From NCBI GenBank assembly GCA_027315105.1, contig DAHUYP010000076.1, positions 124,001-188,000 on the forward strand: a DNA stretch of 64,000 nucleotides, given 5' to 3'. This document shows, piece by piece, positions 42,723 through 52,196 of this stretch (positions within the stretch are counted from its first letter, which is position 1; each line of letters begins with the position of its first letter). Made by a program: the position numbers and the translations under genes. This stretch comes from Gammaproteobacteria bacterium. GTDB taxonomy: Bacteria; Pseudomonadota; Gammaproteobacteria; Steroidobacterales; Steroidobacteraceae. The notes below the pieces were generated by a model that worked only from the letters and a program-made list of their open reading frames with translations, was not told where the DNA came from and searched no databases.

Positions 42723-43586
42723 GTGGCATTGAAGGACCTGCTCGTATACGTGGATCAGACGCCCAGTGCGATCGTGCGGCTGCGCCTTGCCGTCGACCTG
42801 GCCGGCCGCCTCGGCAGCCGTTTGGCGGCCCTGTTCGTCAAGGAATGGAACCAGGGCCAGCTGCATGAGCGCAAGGCGGCGGAGCTGGGTCTGGCCTCGG
42901 CTCTTCAGGTCCAGAATCTCGACCGGCGCGTCGGGGCCTCGATCGAGCGTGCCGCCGAGCAGCTGCGGGCGACGCTGGAGCAGTTGGGCGCCGAGCGCGG
43001 TCTGGCGGTTGAATGGCGCTGCGTGGAAGGCTCGCCGGCGCTCGTGGTGCCGCAGCAGGCCCGCTCTGCAGATCTGTGCATCCTTGGCCACGATTCGTCG
43101 GCCGACAGTGATTCGGTCGACTACAGCTTCTCGGAGGAAGTGCTGTTCGTCACCGGGCGGCCCGTGCTGTTCGTGCCCACCTCCGGAGCGTTCACCACGC
43201 TCGGCCGCCACGTCGCCGTCGCATGGAACTCGAGCCGCGCGGCGGCACGAACGCTCGACGATGCGATGCCGCTGATCGAGAGCTGCGAACGAACGACGGT
43301 ACTGGCCGTCAATCCGGCCGACCACCCGGGGCGTCACGGCGTCCCGTCGCCGGATCACATCGTCGAGCAGCTCGGGCGCCACGGCGCCTCGGTCGACGTC
43401 GTCAAGATCGAGAACGTTGCGGGGCAATCCATCGCCGACGTGCTGCAGGCCAGGGCGCGCGACATCGGCGCCGACCTCGTCGTGGCAGGGGCTTTCGGCC
43501 AGACGCGGCTGCGAGAGAGGCTCCTGGGCGGCGTCACTCGCGACCTGCTCGAGCGCATGATCGTGCCGCTGCTGCTGTCGCATTAG
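42723..43586 (+). CDS. UspA-family tandem universal stress protein
   Basis: The 287-residue protein has two Usp domains; the second shows VAVAWNSSRAAARTL and ADLVVAGAFGQTRLRERLLGGVTRDLL, close to the ATP-binding G-2x-G-9x-G(S/T) pattern. The GTG at 42723 is preferred because GGAG is 9 bp upstream and the family's usual start (ALKDLLVYVD) follows. A GTG at 42681 would add 14 residues. It is divergent from the DUF1614 gene. Confidence 0.87.
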   Translation: MALKDLLVYVDQTPSAIVRLRLAVDLAGRLGSRLAALFVKEWNQGQLHERKAAELGLASALQVQNLDRRVGASIERAAEQLRATLEQLGAERGLAVEWRCVEGSPALVVPQQARSADLCILGHDSSADSDSVDYSFSEEVLFVTGRPVLFVPTSGAFTTLGRHVAVAWNSSRAAARTLDDAMPLIESCERTTVLAVNPADHPGRHGVPSPDHIVEQLGRHGASVDVVKIENVAGQSIADVLQARARDIGADLVVAGAFGQTRLRERLLGGVTRDLLERMIVPLLLSH

Positions 43587-43661
43587 GGGCGGCCGCCGGC
43601 CGGTTGCGTTCGGATCGGGGCCATGAGCCGGCGCCGGTCGTGTGCAGGGCCACGGTTCCTT

Positions 43662-44804
43662 TCAGGTCAATGCGGCGACGCTCGAGAGCAGGGCTTCGAA
43701 GTTCCTGCCGTCGGCGTCGGCGCTCTCGGCCTCCAGCTGGCGGCTGAGCCGCTCCAGATCGATGCCGACGCCGAGCAGGTCGGACGGCAGCAGCGCCGTG
43801 TCATACAGATCGTGCTCCAGCCTGGGGGCCGGCCGGCCACGGTCCCGATAGGCCGTCAACGTCGCCATCGGCACGGCGCTGACCGTGTCGCGGCCAATCA
43901 ACTCGTCGATATAGCGCAGCTCGCTCGAGGCGCCGGGCTGCTCATTCGCGCTGTTCCACAGCAGGCGTTGCGGGCTGGCGCCGGCGGCGGCAAGCGCCAC
44001 CCAGCGCGGCGAAGCCAGGAACTTCTTGTAGTCCTGATAGGCGAACCGCGCGGTCTCGGTACCGGCCTTGCCGATGAGGCCGCGCGCGCGGCTCGCGCGC
44101 TCGGCCGCATGAACCCGGCACAGTTGATCATCGACTCGAGCGTCGATTCGGTGGACGAACACGCTGGCAACGGCAGCGACCTCGGTCAGCGAACCACCAG
44201 CCGCCCGCCGTTCCTCGAGGCCGGCCGCGAAGGCGTCGAGCACTTCGCGGTAGCGGGCCAGGCCGAACAACGAAATTGCGTTGACATTGATGCCCTCGGC
44301 GATCAGCCGCCGGATGACGGGCAGTCCGGCCGGTGTCGCCGGCACTTCGATCATGGCGTTGCTCCGATCGATCGCCAGCCACAGCCGCTTCGCCTCGGCG
44401 ACGGCGCCGTCGCCGTCCGACAATGGCGCGACCTGCACGCTCACGAAGCCGTCGTGATGGTCGGAGCGGCGATAGACGCGATGCAACTCGTCGGCCGCAG
44501 CGCGCACATCCCGCAGCATGAGCTGCTCGAGTATCTGCCGCGGCGTGGCGCCGGAGGCGTGCAGGCGGCGGATGTCGGCCCGATAGCCCGGATCCGCGGC
44601 CACGGCTTGCTGAAAGACACCGATTTTGCAGGTCACGCCGCTGACACCGTCGCCGTCGATGAGCCGCGCGAGCTCGCCGCCGTGCAGTTCGACTCTGCCC
44701 CGGGCATCGAGCCAGAGGCTTTGACCGAATTCCTGCAGCTCCCGTAGCAGATTGACTACCATCTGGACGACGCCCCGCGGCGAGACCGGTTGGATGATGA
44801 GCAC
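43662..44804 (-). CDS. Transaldolase-like protein lacking catalytic residues
   Basis: The 380-residue protein follows the long transaldolase family throughout (WLDARGR, GELARLI, VPATPAGLPVIRRLIAEGIN, ASVFVHRIDARVDD). At the Schiff-base lysine of the usual MxKVPAT motif it has Glu153 (codon GAA), the GVTSNP motif reads GVTCKI, and NVT reads NAI. Aldol transfer should therefore be lost, so the protein may bind sugar phosphates or have a new activity. The start is GTG at 44804 after GGGAG. Neighbours are UspA and PPK2. Confidence 0.85.
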   Translation of the reverse strand: MLIIQPVSPRGVVQMVVNLLRELQEFGQSLWLDARGRVELHGGELARLIDGDGVSGVTCKIGVFQQAVAADPGYRADIRRLHASGATPRQILEQLMLRDVRAAADELHRVYRRSDHHDGFVSVQVAPLSDGDGAVAEAKRLWLAIDRSNAMIEVPATPAGLPVIRRLIAEGINVNAISLFGLARYREVLDAFAAGLEERRAAGGSLTEVAAVASVFVHRIDARVDDQLCRVHAAERASRARGLIGKAGTETARFAYQDYKKFLASPRWVALAAAGASPQRLLWNSANEQPGASSELRYIDELIGRDTVSAVPMATLTAYRDRGRPAPRLEHDLYDTALLPSDLLGVGIDLERLSRQLEAESADADGRNFEALLSSVAALT

Positions 44805-44915
44805 TGTTACTCCCGCGCGTCGGGGCTGGCAATAGGTATCTTCGCGCCGCGCAAGCGCTGCCATGCCCGTGCGGCCGGCATCCGCAGTGGCCACGCGCTC
44901 AGTGCGATCAGAGCG

Positions 44916-45791
44916 TCATTTCGCCAGCCGCTTGCGGATCGCGCGCAGTTCCTGCCGGCGCCTGGCGCTCGTCTTGGGAAAGGCCATCTCGAGGTCCTCG
45001 AGCGTCTCGAGGACGATCTGCGAGACGATCAGCCGGGCGTTCTCCTTGTCGTCGGCCGGTACGACGTACCAGGGGGCGTCCCTGGTGCTGGTCGCGGCGA
45101 GGCATTGCTCGTAGGCGCGCATGTAGGCCTTCCAGAAGCGCCGTTCCTCTATGTCGGCCATGCTGAACTTCCAGTTCTTGCGCGGGTCGTCGATGCGTTC
45201 GAGGAAGCGCTTTCGCTGCTCCTCCTTCGACAGGTGCAGGAAGAACTTCATGATGCGGGTGCCGTTGCCGGAGAGATGTCGTTCCAGGTTGACGATCGAG
45301 CGGTAACGCTCATGCCAGACCGTCGTCCCGGCGGACGAATCGTCCGGCAACCCTTCGCTGCGCAGGATCTCCGGATGGACGCGCGCGATCAGCACCTCTT
45401 CGTAGTAGGACCGGTTGAATATTCCGATCCGCCCGCGCTCCGGCAGGTCGCGGATCGTGCGCCACAGAAAGTCGTGCTGCAATTCGGCCAGGCTGGGATG
45501 TTTGAAGCTGAATACCTGGCACCCCTGCGGGTTGACGCCCGACATCACGTGCTTGATGGCGCCGTCCTTGCCGGCTGCATCCATCGCCTGGAAGATGATC
45601 AGCACTGCATGGCGATTGGACGCATAGAGCAGCTGCTGCTGGGAGCTCAGCCGTGCGACGTGGGCGGCCAGCATGTTGCGATACTGCTGTCTCGATCTGT
45701 AGACCGGCTCGATCTGCGTCGGCCAGCGGCGCAGATCGACCTCGTGTCCTTCCCGTACGCGCAATGCCTTGGAATCGACTTTCATCTTCAT
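44916..45791 (-). CDS. ppk2: PPK2-family polyphosphate:nucleotide phosphotransferase
   Basis: The 291-residue enzyme moves phosphate between polyphosphate and AMP, ADP or GDP. It has the PPK2 Walker A segment [16 protein letters not shown], the Walker B-like [11 protein letters not shown] and the lid region with [10 protein letters not shown]. It is a one-domain enzyme; the subclass cannot be fixed by eye. The ATG at 45791 is used, and a second in-frame ATG follows two codons later. It follows no gene closely on its strand. Confidence 0.93.
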   Translation of the reverse strand: MKMKVDSKALRVREGHEVDLRRWPTQIEPVYRSRQQYRNMLAAHVARLSSQQQLLYASNRHAVLIIFQAMDAAGKDGAIKHVMSGVNPQGCQVFSFKHPSLAELQHDFLWRTIRDLPERGRIGIFNRSYYEEVLIARVHPEILRSEGLPDDSSAGTTVWHERYRSIVNLERHLSGNGTRIMKFFLHLSKEEQRKRFLERIDDPRKNWKFSMADIEERRFWKAYMRAYEQCLAATSTRDAPWYVVPADDKENARLIVSQIVLETLEDLEMAFPKTSARRRQELRAIRKRLAK

Positions 45792-45974
45792 GCTTCCGAT
45801 GGCGCCGGCACTTGGATCGATGGCGCCTGTCGCTGCGGCTCCCGCCGGCAAGCTACGTTCCAACCAATCCCGGAACAATAGGGAATTCCCGCAATACGGG
45901 CGTGCACCCGCGTCAAGTACCCTCAATGCCGCGGTGCTCTCGCGAGCGTCATCGGCGTTGCAAGGGGCAGCACA

Positions 45975-47201
45975 ATGCGTCCATCAGGCGGGTTGGGATT
46001 CGGGTCGATCGGCGGCGTCGAGATCAGGGTGGATTGGAGCCTGCTGATCATCTTTGCGCTGGTCTGCTTCAGCCTCGCAACCGGGGTGTTCCCGGCGTGG
46101 CATCCCGACTGGGGCGCAGGGCTGTGCTGGATCACGGCCGTCGGCGCCGCCGTCCTGTTCTTCGTCTCGGTGCTGGCGCACGAGCTCTCGCATGCGTTCG
46201 TCGGCCGCGCCAACGGCGTCGTGATTCGTCGCATTACGCTGTTCATGTTCGGCGGCATGGCGCAGATGGACGCCGAGCCGCCGTCCTGGCGTTCCGAGCT
46301 CGGCATGGCGATCGTCGGGCCGGTCACGAGCCTGATGCTCGGATTCGCCGCCCTGGGTCTGGTGCAGCTCATCAGTGGTCCGTTGCACATCGATCCCGAG
46401 CATCCGCGCCAGGCGCTGGCGGCGCTCGGCCCGCTCGCGACGCTGCTGCTGTGGCTCGGCCCGGTGAACGTCATCCTCGGGTTGTTCAATCTCGTGCCGG
46501 GCTTTCCGCTCGACGGCGGGCGCGTGCTGCATGCGGTGATGTGGGGCATGACCGGAGACCTGCGTCTCGCGACGCGCTGGGCGTCGCGCCTGGGCCAGGC
46601 GTTCGCGTGGCTGCTGATGGCAGCGGGCATCGCAATGATCCTCGGGCTGCAGGTGCCGCTGTTCGGCACCGGTTTCCTCGATGGCCTGTGGCTCGCGCTC
46701 ATCGGCTGGTTCCTGAACAATGCCGCGCTGATGAGCTACCAGCAGCTGCTGCTGCGCGAGTCGCTCGCGGAGGTACCGGTCCGCAGGCTCATGCAGACGC
46801 AGTTCGTGCGCGTCGGCCCGCAGCTGCGCCTGAGCACGCTGGTGGACCAGTATGTGATGGGCAGCGGCCAGCGCGCATTCCCGGTCGAGGCGGACGGGCG
46901 GTTCCTCGGCATGGTGTCGTTGCGCGACCTGCAGAAGTGTGCGCGCGACGCATGGGAGAGCACGACCGTGGGTGACGTCATGACGCCGACGGCGAAGCTG
47001 ACTACCGTTGCACCCGAACAGAACGCATTCGAAGCCCTGGCGTTGATCGGCCGGCGCGACCTGAACCAGCTCCCGGTGGTGCAAGACGGCCAACTGCTCG
47101 GTCTGCTGCGCGACGCGGACATTCTGAAATGGCTGTCGCTGCACGGCTGGCCGGCACTCGCGCAGGCCGGGCATCATCGCGGCGCCGCCGGCGGGTCATG
47201 A
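45975..47201 (+). CDS. M50 (site-2) zinc protease with CBS domain pair
   Basis: The 408-residue membrane protease has the zinc site HELSH (His69, Glu70, His73) and the third ligand Asp180 in PGFPLDGGR, set in five or six helices. Residues 270-395 form two CBS domains that may bind adenine nucleotides and set activity. Such proteins cut membrane-bound regulators inside the membrane. It is divergent from ppk2 across 183 bp, so both may respond to the same stress. No obvious anti-sigma substrate is adjacent. Confidence 0.93.
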   Translation: MRPSGGLGFGSIGGVEIRVDWSLLIIFALVCFSLATGVFPAWHPDWGAGLCWITAVGAAVLFFVSVLAHELSHAFVGRANGVVIRRITLFMFGGMAQMDAEPPSWRSELGMAIVGPVTSLMLGFAALGLVQLISGPLHIDPEHPRQALAALGPLATLLLWLGPVNVILGLFNLVPGFPLDGGRVLHAVMWGMTGDLRLATRWASRLGQAFAWLLMAAGIAMILGLQVPLFGTGFLDGLWLALIGWFLNNAALMSYQQLLLRESLAEVPVRRLMQTQFVRVGPQLRLSTLVDQYVMGSGQRAFPVEADGRFLGMVSLRDLQKCARDAWESTTVGDVMTPTAKLTTVAPEQNAFEALALIGRRDLNQLPVVQDGQLLGLLRDADILKWLSLHGWPALAQAGHHRGAAGGS

Positions 47202-47244
47202 GCGCGCCGGATTTCAGTGGCCTGCGATGCGCCGCCGGTCGCCG

Positions 47245-49635
47245 TCACGCCGGCCGCAGGCGGACGAACAATACGCTCTTCACGATCTCGAGGATGAATG
47301 CGAACGCGACGGATCCGGCCAGGATGGCGGCGATGATCGCCCATGGCAGCGCATGCATCAGGATGCCGAATCCGGCCAGTACCGCGATGATCGACACGTC
47401 GAGCACCGAAGACAGCAGCACCCAGGCGCTGGGGCGCGAGCTCCACAGGTGGCGGCGATCGCGCACCACGTAGAAGGCCGCCTGGCTGCTGCACACCAGG
47501 GTGACCGCCGCGAGCGTGCGCAGTCCATGGTTCTCGAGCCCGAGGCGAAAGTAGCCGATTGCCAGCACGACGCTGCAGAAAACCAGGTTGCACAACCCGA
47601 TCGCAATGGCCACGAGCGTGACGCGCCCGATGCGCCAGGCATTCGGGCGCGCCGACGGCCGTACGTGGTCGGTGGTGGCAGACATGGCGAGGAAATCGCC
47701 GCCGATCATCACGATGACCATGAGCATCGGCGTCAGGACCGCATGGCCGGTCATGATCAGGCCGGCCGTCAGGAACAGCATCTGATTGATCTTGGTGGTG
47801 AAGGACCGCAGCATATAGGTCAGGATGCGCTGGTAGGTCGTGCGGCCGCATCGCACGGCCTCGACGATGCCGCCGAGGCCGGGCTGGGTGAGGACCACGC
47901 CGGCGGCTGACTTTGCGACGTCGGTCGCAGTCGAGACCGCGATCCCCATCTGCGCCTGGCGCAGGGCGGGCGCATCGTTGGCGCCGTCGCCGCACATGCC
48001 GACCGTATGCCCGCCGCTCTGGAAGGCGCGCACGATGTGGAACTTGTCCTCCGGAAATACGCCGGCGAACACGGCGAAGTCGCGTGGCTGCGCCCGCTCG
48101 GGCGGAGGCCCCGGCGGGCACACCGGGCCATCGAGCCCGACGGCGCGCGCTACCACGAGCGCGGTCGCCGCCGCATCACCGGTGATCATGACCGTCTGCA
48201 CGCCCATCGATCTGAGCTCGGCGATCAGTGCGCGCGCATCGGGACGCGGCGGATCGCTCAGCGCGATCAATCCGGCCCACGCCAGCTGCTCGGGCGGGCC
48301 GGCAGCCACCGCCAGAACCCGGAATCCCTGGGTTTCCATCGCCGCGGCTGCGTCCGTGATGCCGGGCAGCGCCGGCACCAGCCGACCGATGCGGGCGATC
48401 GCGCCCTTGACCACTCGCAGCGGCTGGCCGTTCGCGTCGAGCGCCTGCGCCTCGGACATCTTCTGTGCCGGATCGAACGGCACGAACGACAGGCGCCGCG
48501 GCGCTGCGGCACCGCCGGTGCGCGCCGCGGCGGCCCGTATCGCCGCATCCACCGGATCCATGCCGCCGTCCGCGCTCGCCACCGCCGCCAACGCCAGCAC
48601 GCGCGCCTGGTCGATTCCGGGCGCGGCGTAGACGCTGGTGACGGCCAGCTCGTTCTGCGTCAAGGTACCGGTCTTGTCGGAGCACAGTACATCCATGCTG
48701 GCGGCCTCGTCGATGGCCGATAGTCGCGTCGGCAGCACGCCGCGAGCGGCCAGCGTGCGTGCCCCGATCGCCGAGGCGAGCGTGAAGGTTGCCGGCAAGG
48801 CGACCGGGATGGCGGCCAGCACCGCCGTGAGCACCAGCGGAATCATCTGCAGCGCCGGCATGCCCGTCACGACGGCGTAGACGAGCTGCACGGCGACCAT
48901 GGCGGCGCTGAACATCGCCAGATTGCGCACCACGCGCAGTACCGCCTGCTGCTGCGAGCTCGCTGCATGGGCCAGGCTGACGAGCTGCGCGGTCTTGCCG
49001 AACTTGGTGCGCACGCCCGTCGCCGTGACCTCGGCGACCGCTTCGCCTCGGCGCACCAGCGAGCCGGCGTAGGTTCGCGCGTCGGCGCCGGCCTCGACCG
49101 GCAGCGATTCGCCGGTCAGCATGGACTGGTCGAGCAGGACGCTTCCCTGCAGCAGTTGCACGTCCGCCGGCACGATGCTGCCGAGCGTGAGCTTGACGAT
49201 GTCGCCCGGCACGAGCTCGCTCGCGGGCAAGGTGCGCCAGCTGCCATCGCGCCGCACGGCGGCCAGCAGTGCGAGCCGCGACTTGAGCGCATCGAGCGTC
49301 GCCTGCGCGCGCCCCTCCTGGAACAGCCCGAGCGCGGCATTGAAGACCAGCAGTACCGCGATGACCGCGGCCTCGACGTACTCGTGCAGCGTGAACTGCA
49401 GCACGATCGCGACCTCGAGCATCCACGGCACCGGCGCCCAGAATTTCGCCAGCGCGCGGCTCCAAAGCGTCGGGGCCACGTCCGCGACCGCATTGGTACC
49501 GGTTGCCTGCAGCCGGCGCTGGGCTTCCGCGGTCGTGAGGCCCACGGGATCGGGCCGGTCGCGCGCGTCCGCGACCGGATCCGGCTGCGGACGCCGGGTC
49601 AGATCCAGTTCAAGATTGGCGGGTGGGTCGGACAT
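47245..49635 (-). CDS. P3A-type plasma-membrane H+-ATPase
   Basis: The 796-residue ATPase pumps a cation, most likely H+, at the cost of ATP. It has TGES (174-177), PVALPAT in the transport helix (277-283), the phosphorylation motif DKTGTLTQNE with Asp320, and GDGANDAPALRQA in the hinge. The overall pattern matches fungal- and plant-type P3A proton pumps rather than heavy-metal or K+ pumps, as there is no CPx motif. The ATG at 49635 precedes the conserved N-terminus (GLTTAEAQRRL). It could protect against acid from sulfur oxidation. Confidence 0.92.
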   Translation of the reverse strand: MSDPPANLELDLTRRPQPDPVADARDRPDPVGLTTAEAQRRLQATGTNAVADVAPTLWSRALAKFWAPVPWMLEVAIVLQFTLHEYVEAAVIAVLLVFNAALGLFQEGRAQATLDALKSRLALLAAVRRDGSWRTLPASELVPGDIVKLTLGSIVPADVQLLQGSVLLDQSMLTGESLPVEAGADARTYAGSLVRRGEAVAEVTATGVRTKFGKTAQLVSLAHAASSQQQAVLRVVRNLAMFSAAMVAVQLVYAVVTGMPALQMIPLVLTAVLAAIPVALPATFTLASAIGARTLAARGVLPTRLSAIDEAASMDVLCSDKTGTLTQNELAVTSVYAAPGIDQARVLALAAVASADGGMDPVDAAIRAAAARTGGAAAPRRLSFVPFDPAQKMSEAQALDANGQPLRVVKGAIARIGRLVPALPGITDAAAAMETQGFRVLAVAAGPPEQLAWAGLIALSDPPRPDARALIAELRSMGVQTVMITGDAAATALVVARAVGLDGPVCPPGPPPERAQPRDFAVFAGVFPEDKFHIVRAFQSGGHTVGMCGDGANDAPALRQAQMGIAVSTATDVAKSAAGVVLTQPGLGGIVEAVRCGRTTYQRILTYMLRSFTTKINQMLFLTAGLIMTGHAVLTPMLMVIVMIGGDFLAMSATTDHVRPSARPNAWRIGRVTLVAIAIGLCNLVFCSVVLAIGYFRLGLENHGLRTLAAVTLVCSSQAAFYVVRDRRHLWSSRPSAWVLLSSVLDVSIIAVLAGFGILMHALPWAIIAAILAGSVAFAFILEIVKSVLFVRLRPA

Positions 49636-49910
49636 GCGAACGCGCGTGGTCGCGGCGTCGGTGGTTGGGGAGGCCAAGAATAGCGGATTTACGGCTGTCA
49701 GGACCGCGGCGTGCATGATCGCGCGGCTGGATGCGCTATGGCCGCCCACGTATGCTCTGACATCTGGGGCCGCCGGGATCGACCGAGAGCCGCGCATATG
49801 CCGGATCCGAGCATGATGACAGCCGATTACCCGCAGCCGGGGCGCGATCGGGCCCGTTGGTCGGCGAGCGTTTGCCGGGCGCGGCGGCCCCGGCCGGCCC
49901 GGGGTTGCGC

Positions 49911-50537
49911 GTGAGCCTCGAACTGCTGCTCAAAGGAGTCGTACTCGGCTTCGTGATGGCGATACCGGTCGGCCCCGTGGCCCTGACGTGCCTGCGCCGC
50001 TCGCTCGCGGCGGGGCGGCGCGCGGGGCTCATCTGCGGCCTGGGGGCCGCCACGGCAGATGCCTTCTATGCGCTGCTGGGCGCCTACGCACTCAAGGCCG
50101 TGACCCGATGGTTGGTTCGCGAGCAGTCCTGGCTGGACATATCGGGCGGCCTGATCCTGGTGCTGCTCGGCGCGCGTATCATGCGCCGGCGACCGATCGG
50201 ACAGGCGGACTCGTTGCCGGGCGCGCACGGGAGGCTGACCAGCTTCCTCTCGACCTTCCTGCTGGCAATGGCCAATCCGTTGACGTTCCTCGTCTATGCC
50301 GCGCTGTTCGTCGGTTTCGATCTCGTCTCCGGTGCGGATTACTCAGCGGCCGCGGCGCTCTCGCTCGGAGTATTCGGTGGTTCGACGCTCTGGTGGCTGC
50401 TGCTGGCGTCGATTGCGGAATGGCTGCGTCCGCACATCGGCGGCGGCCTGATGCAGCGTATCAATCGCTGGTGCGGCGGCGCGCTGGTGGCCGCCGGGAT
50501 CTTCACACTGACCGGCAAGATGCTGGCACGATGGTAG
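49911..50537 (+). CDS. LysE-family exporter
   Basis: The 208-residue membrane protein has about six helices and the family start LLKGVVLGFVMAIPVGPVALTCLRRSL, as in LysE/RhtB amino-acid exporters. The substrate is unknown. The GTG at 49911 is preferred since the family motif follows directly and G-rich bases precede; a TTG at 49857 would add 18 residues. The 275 bp between it and the divergent ATPase gene show no other gene. Confidence 0.85.
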   Translation: MSLELLLKGVVLGFVMAIPVGPVALTCLRRSLAAGRRAGLICGLGAATADAFYALLGAYALKAVTRWLVREQSWLDISGGLILVLLGARIMRRRPIGQADSLPGAHGRLTSFLSTFLLAMANPLTFLVYAALFVGFDLVSGADYSAAAALSLGVFGGSTLWWLLLASIAEWLRPHIGGGLMQRINRWCGGALVAAGIFTLTGKMLARW

Positions 50538-50744
50538 GCGCAGCTTCCCGGGCCAGCGCTGCCCTGCGCTTGCCGCGCCGCTTTTCCAGCGGCCGGCGTA
50601 GCCAGCCACACACGTCGCCGCGTACCTGTCAACCCATGTGCGCGCAACGCCGCGTTCGGATAGTCTTCGGTACGGCGGTCGCGCCAAGCGGTCTTGGCGG
50701 GCGAATCGGAGCCGGGCCGCGAACAGCGGTAGCGGCGCGGTGAT

Positions 50745-51671
50745 ATGCGGCCAGCGGGAGTCTATGCGCACATGAGGCAGTGGATGGTGTGGCTGATGTA
50801 CGCGGCGGCGGGGGCTGGGGCGGCGAGCGCGGGCGAGACGGCACAGGTTGAGCTGCCGGCGCTGATGCAGCCGGCGGTCACCGAACAGCATCCGGGCAAG
50901 CTGATCTGGGCGGAGCTCGTGACCCCGGATCTGGCGACGGCCAAGCGTTTCTATGGTGCGCTGTTCGGCTGGAATTTCCGCGATCTTCATACCAGGAAAG
51001 GCGAGTATTCAGTCGCGCTGCTGGATGGCGCGCCGATCGCCGGCCTGATGCAGCGGGCCTTGCCGTCCGGCGAGCACCGGCAAGCGGCATGGCTGCCTTT
51101 TCTGTCCGTGCGCAGCGTGCGTCATGCGGCGCGCCTGATCGCGGCCCGCGGCGGCAAGCAGCTCGCCGCGCCGCGTACCTATGCGCTGCGCGGCCGGCAA
51201 GGGGTGTATGCCGATCCGCAGGGAGCGGTATTTGCGATCCTGCACTCGAGCAGCGGTGACCCTCCGGACGTGATGGCGGCCCCCGGCGAGTGGATCTGGA
51301 GCGCACTGGTGACGCAGCATCCGGATGCCGATGCGGCTTTCTATCAGGACGTGTTCGGCTACGAGGTATTCGAACTGCCGAATGAGGACGGGGTCGAGCA
51401 CCTGGTGCTCTCGAGCGAGCAGTTTGCGCGCGCCAGCGTGAACGCGCCGCCGACGGCGAATCCCCGGCTACGCCCGCACTGGATCGATTTCGTGCGGGTG
51501 AACAGCGTGGCCGATACGATCGAGCAGGCTCAGAAGCTCGGCGGTCGAGTGCTGGTCGAGCCGCATACGGATCGACATGGCGGATTGGTGGCGGTGATCG
51601 CCGATCCGGCTGGGGCGCCCATCGGAGTGCTCGAATGGAACGAAGCGGGCGCGCAGGAGGCGCCGAAATGA
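50745..51671 (+). CDS. Exported protein with two VOC (glyoxalase-like) domains
   Basis: The 308-residue protein has a hydrophobic N-terminus that looks like a signal peptide (VWLMYAAAGAGAASAG) followed by two VOC domains (GKLIWAELVTPDLATAKRFY; then GEWIWSALVTQHPDADAAFY). Proteins of this pattern are annotated as bleomycin-resistance or glyoxalase-like; the substrate is unknown. An export signal is unusual for the family. ATG 50772 may be the real start. It overlaps the following lipoprotein gene by 4 bp. Confidence 0.85.
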   Translation: MRPAGVYAHMRQWMVWLMYAAAGAGAASAGETAQVELPALMQPAVTEQHPGKLIWAELVTPDLATAKRFYGALFGWNFRDLHTRKGEYSVALLDGAPIAGLMQRALPSGEHRQAAWLPFLSVRSVRHAARLIAARGGKQLAAPRTYALRGRQGVYADPQGAVFAILHSSSGDPPDVMAAPGEWIWSALVTQHPDADAAFYQDVFGYEVFELPNEDGVEHLVLSSEQFARASVNAPPTANPRLRPHWIDFVRVNSVADTIEQAQKLGGRVLVEPHTDRHGGLVAVIADPAGAPIGVLEWNEAGAQEAPK

Positions 51672-52141
51672 GCGGCGCAGCCGTGCAGCGACGGGTTGCG
51701 GCTGCGGCCGCCCTGCTGCTGCTCGGGGCGCTGGCGGGGTGCGCCGGCTTCGGCGTCGACGAGGGCTACGACGACGGCTACGACGACGGCTACGATGACA
51801 TGGGCGACGCCGCGCCGGCATTCGGATACGGCTTGGACTTCTTCGGGCCCGGCGATCTCGGCTATGGCTATGGCTACGGCTACGGCGGCTTCGGCGGCTA
51901 TGGCGGCGGCTGGGGGCCGGGGTACTACGTCGGACCGCCCCGTTATGGCTACGGAGGAGCGGGCGACTTCGGCCATCCGGGCGGCTTCGACCATCCGGGC
52001 GGCTTCGACCGTCCGGGTGGCGTCGGGCATCCGGCGTATCGGCCGGCACCGATGTCGCGATCGATGCCATCGATCCCGACGGGCCCGCGCGGCGGCGGCA
52101 TGCGTGGTGGCGGCATGCGCGGCGGCGGCCGCGGTCGCTGA
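51668..52141 (+). CDS. Gly/Tyr-rich repeat lipoprotein
   Basis: The 157-residue precursor has a lipoprotein signal ending in the lipobox LGALAGC. The mature part is low-complexity: GYDD units, then GYGYGYG and GGYGGG runs, then HPGGFD repeats, then MRGGG units. Aromatic-glycine and Asp-rich stretches suggest a flexible surface or metal-binding protein. It overlaps the VOC gene by 4 bp. Confidence 0.75.
   Translation: MSGAAVQRRVAAAAALLLLGALAGCAGFGVDEGYDDGYDDGYDDMGDAAPAFGYGLDFFGPGDLGYGYGYGYGGFGGYGGGWGPGYYVGPPRYGYGGAGDFGHPGGFDHPGGFDRPGGVGHPAYRPAPMSRSMPSIPTGPRGGGMRGGGMRGGGRGR
51764..51799 (+). repeat. 12-bp tandem repeat in the lipoprotein gene
   Basis: GGCTACGACGAC is repeated three times with little change and codes for GYDD units. 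A related 18-bp array (CATCCGGGCGGCTTCGAC) follows at about 51973-52020. Both are in-frame coding repeats that could vary in length by slippage. Confidence 0.7.
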
Positions 52142-52196
52142 GGTCACGGGGCTGATGCCTGCACCGGCCGGCGCGCACCAGCCCGGTCGCGGCCGA

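Noticed and set aside
51764-52020. Short repeats as a CRISPR-like array
   Set aside because: They are in-frame coding repeats without spacers inside a lipoprotein gene.
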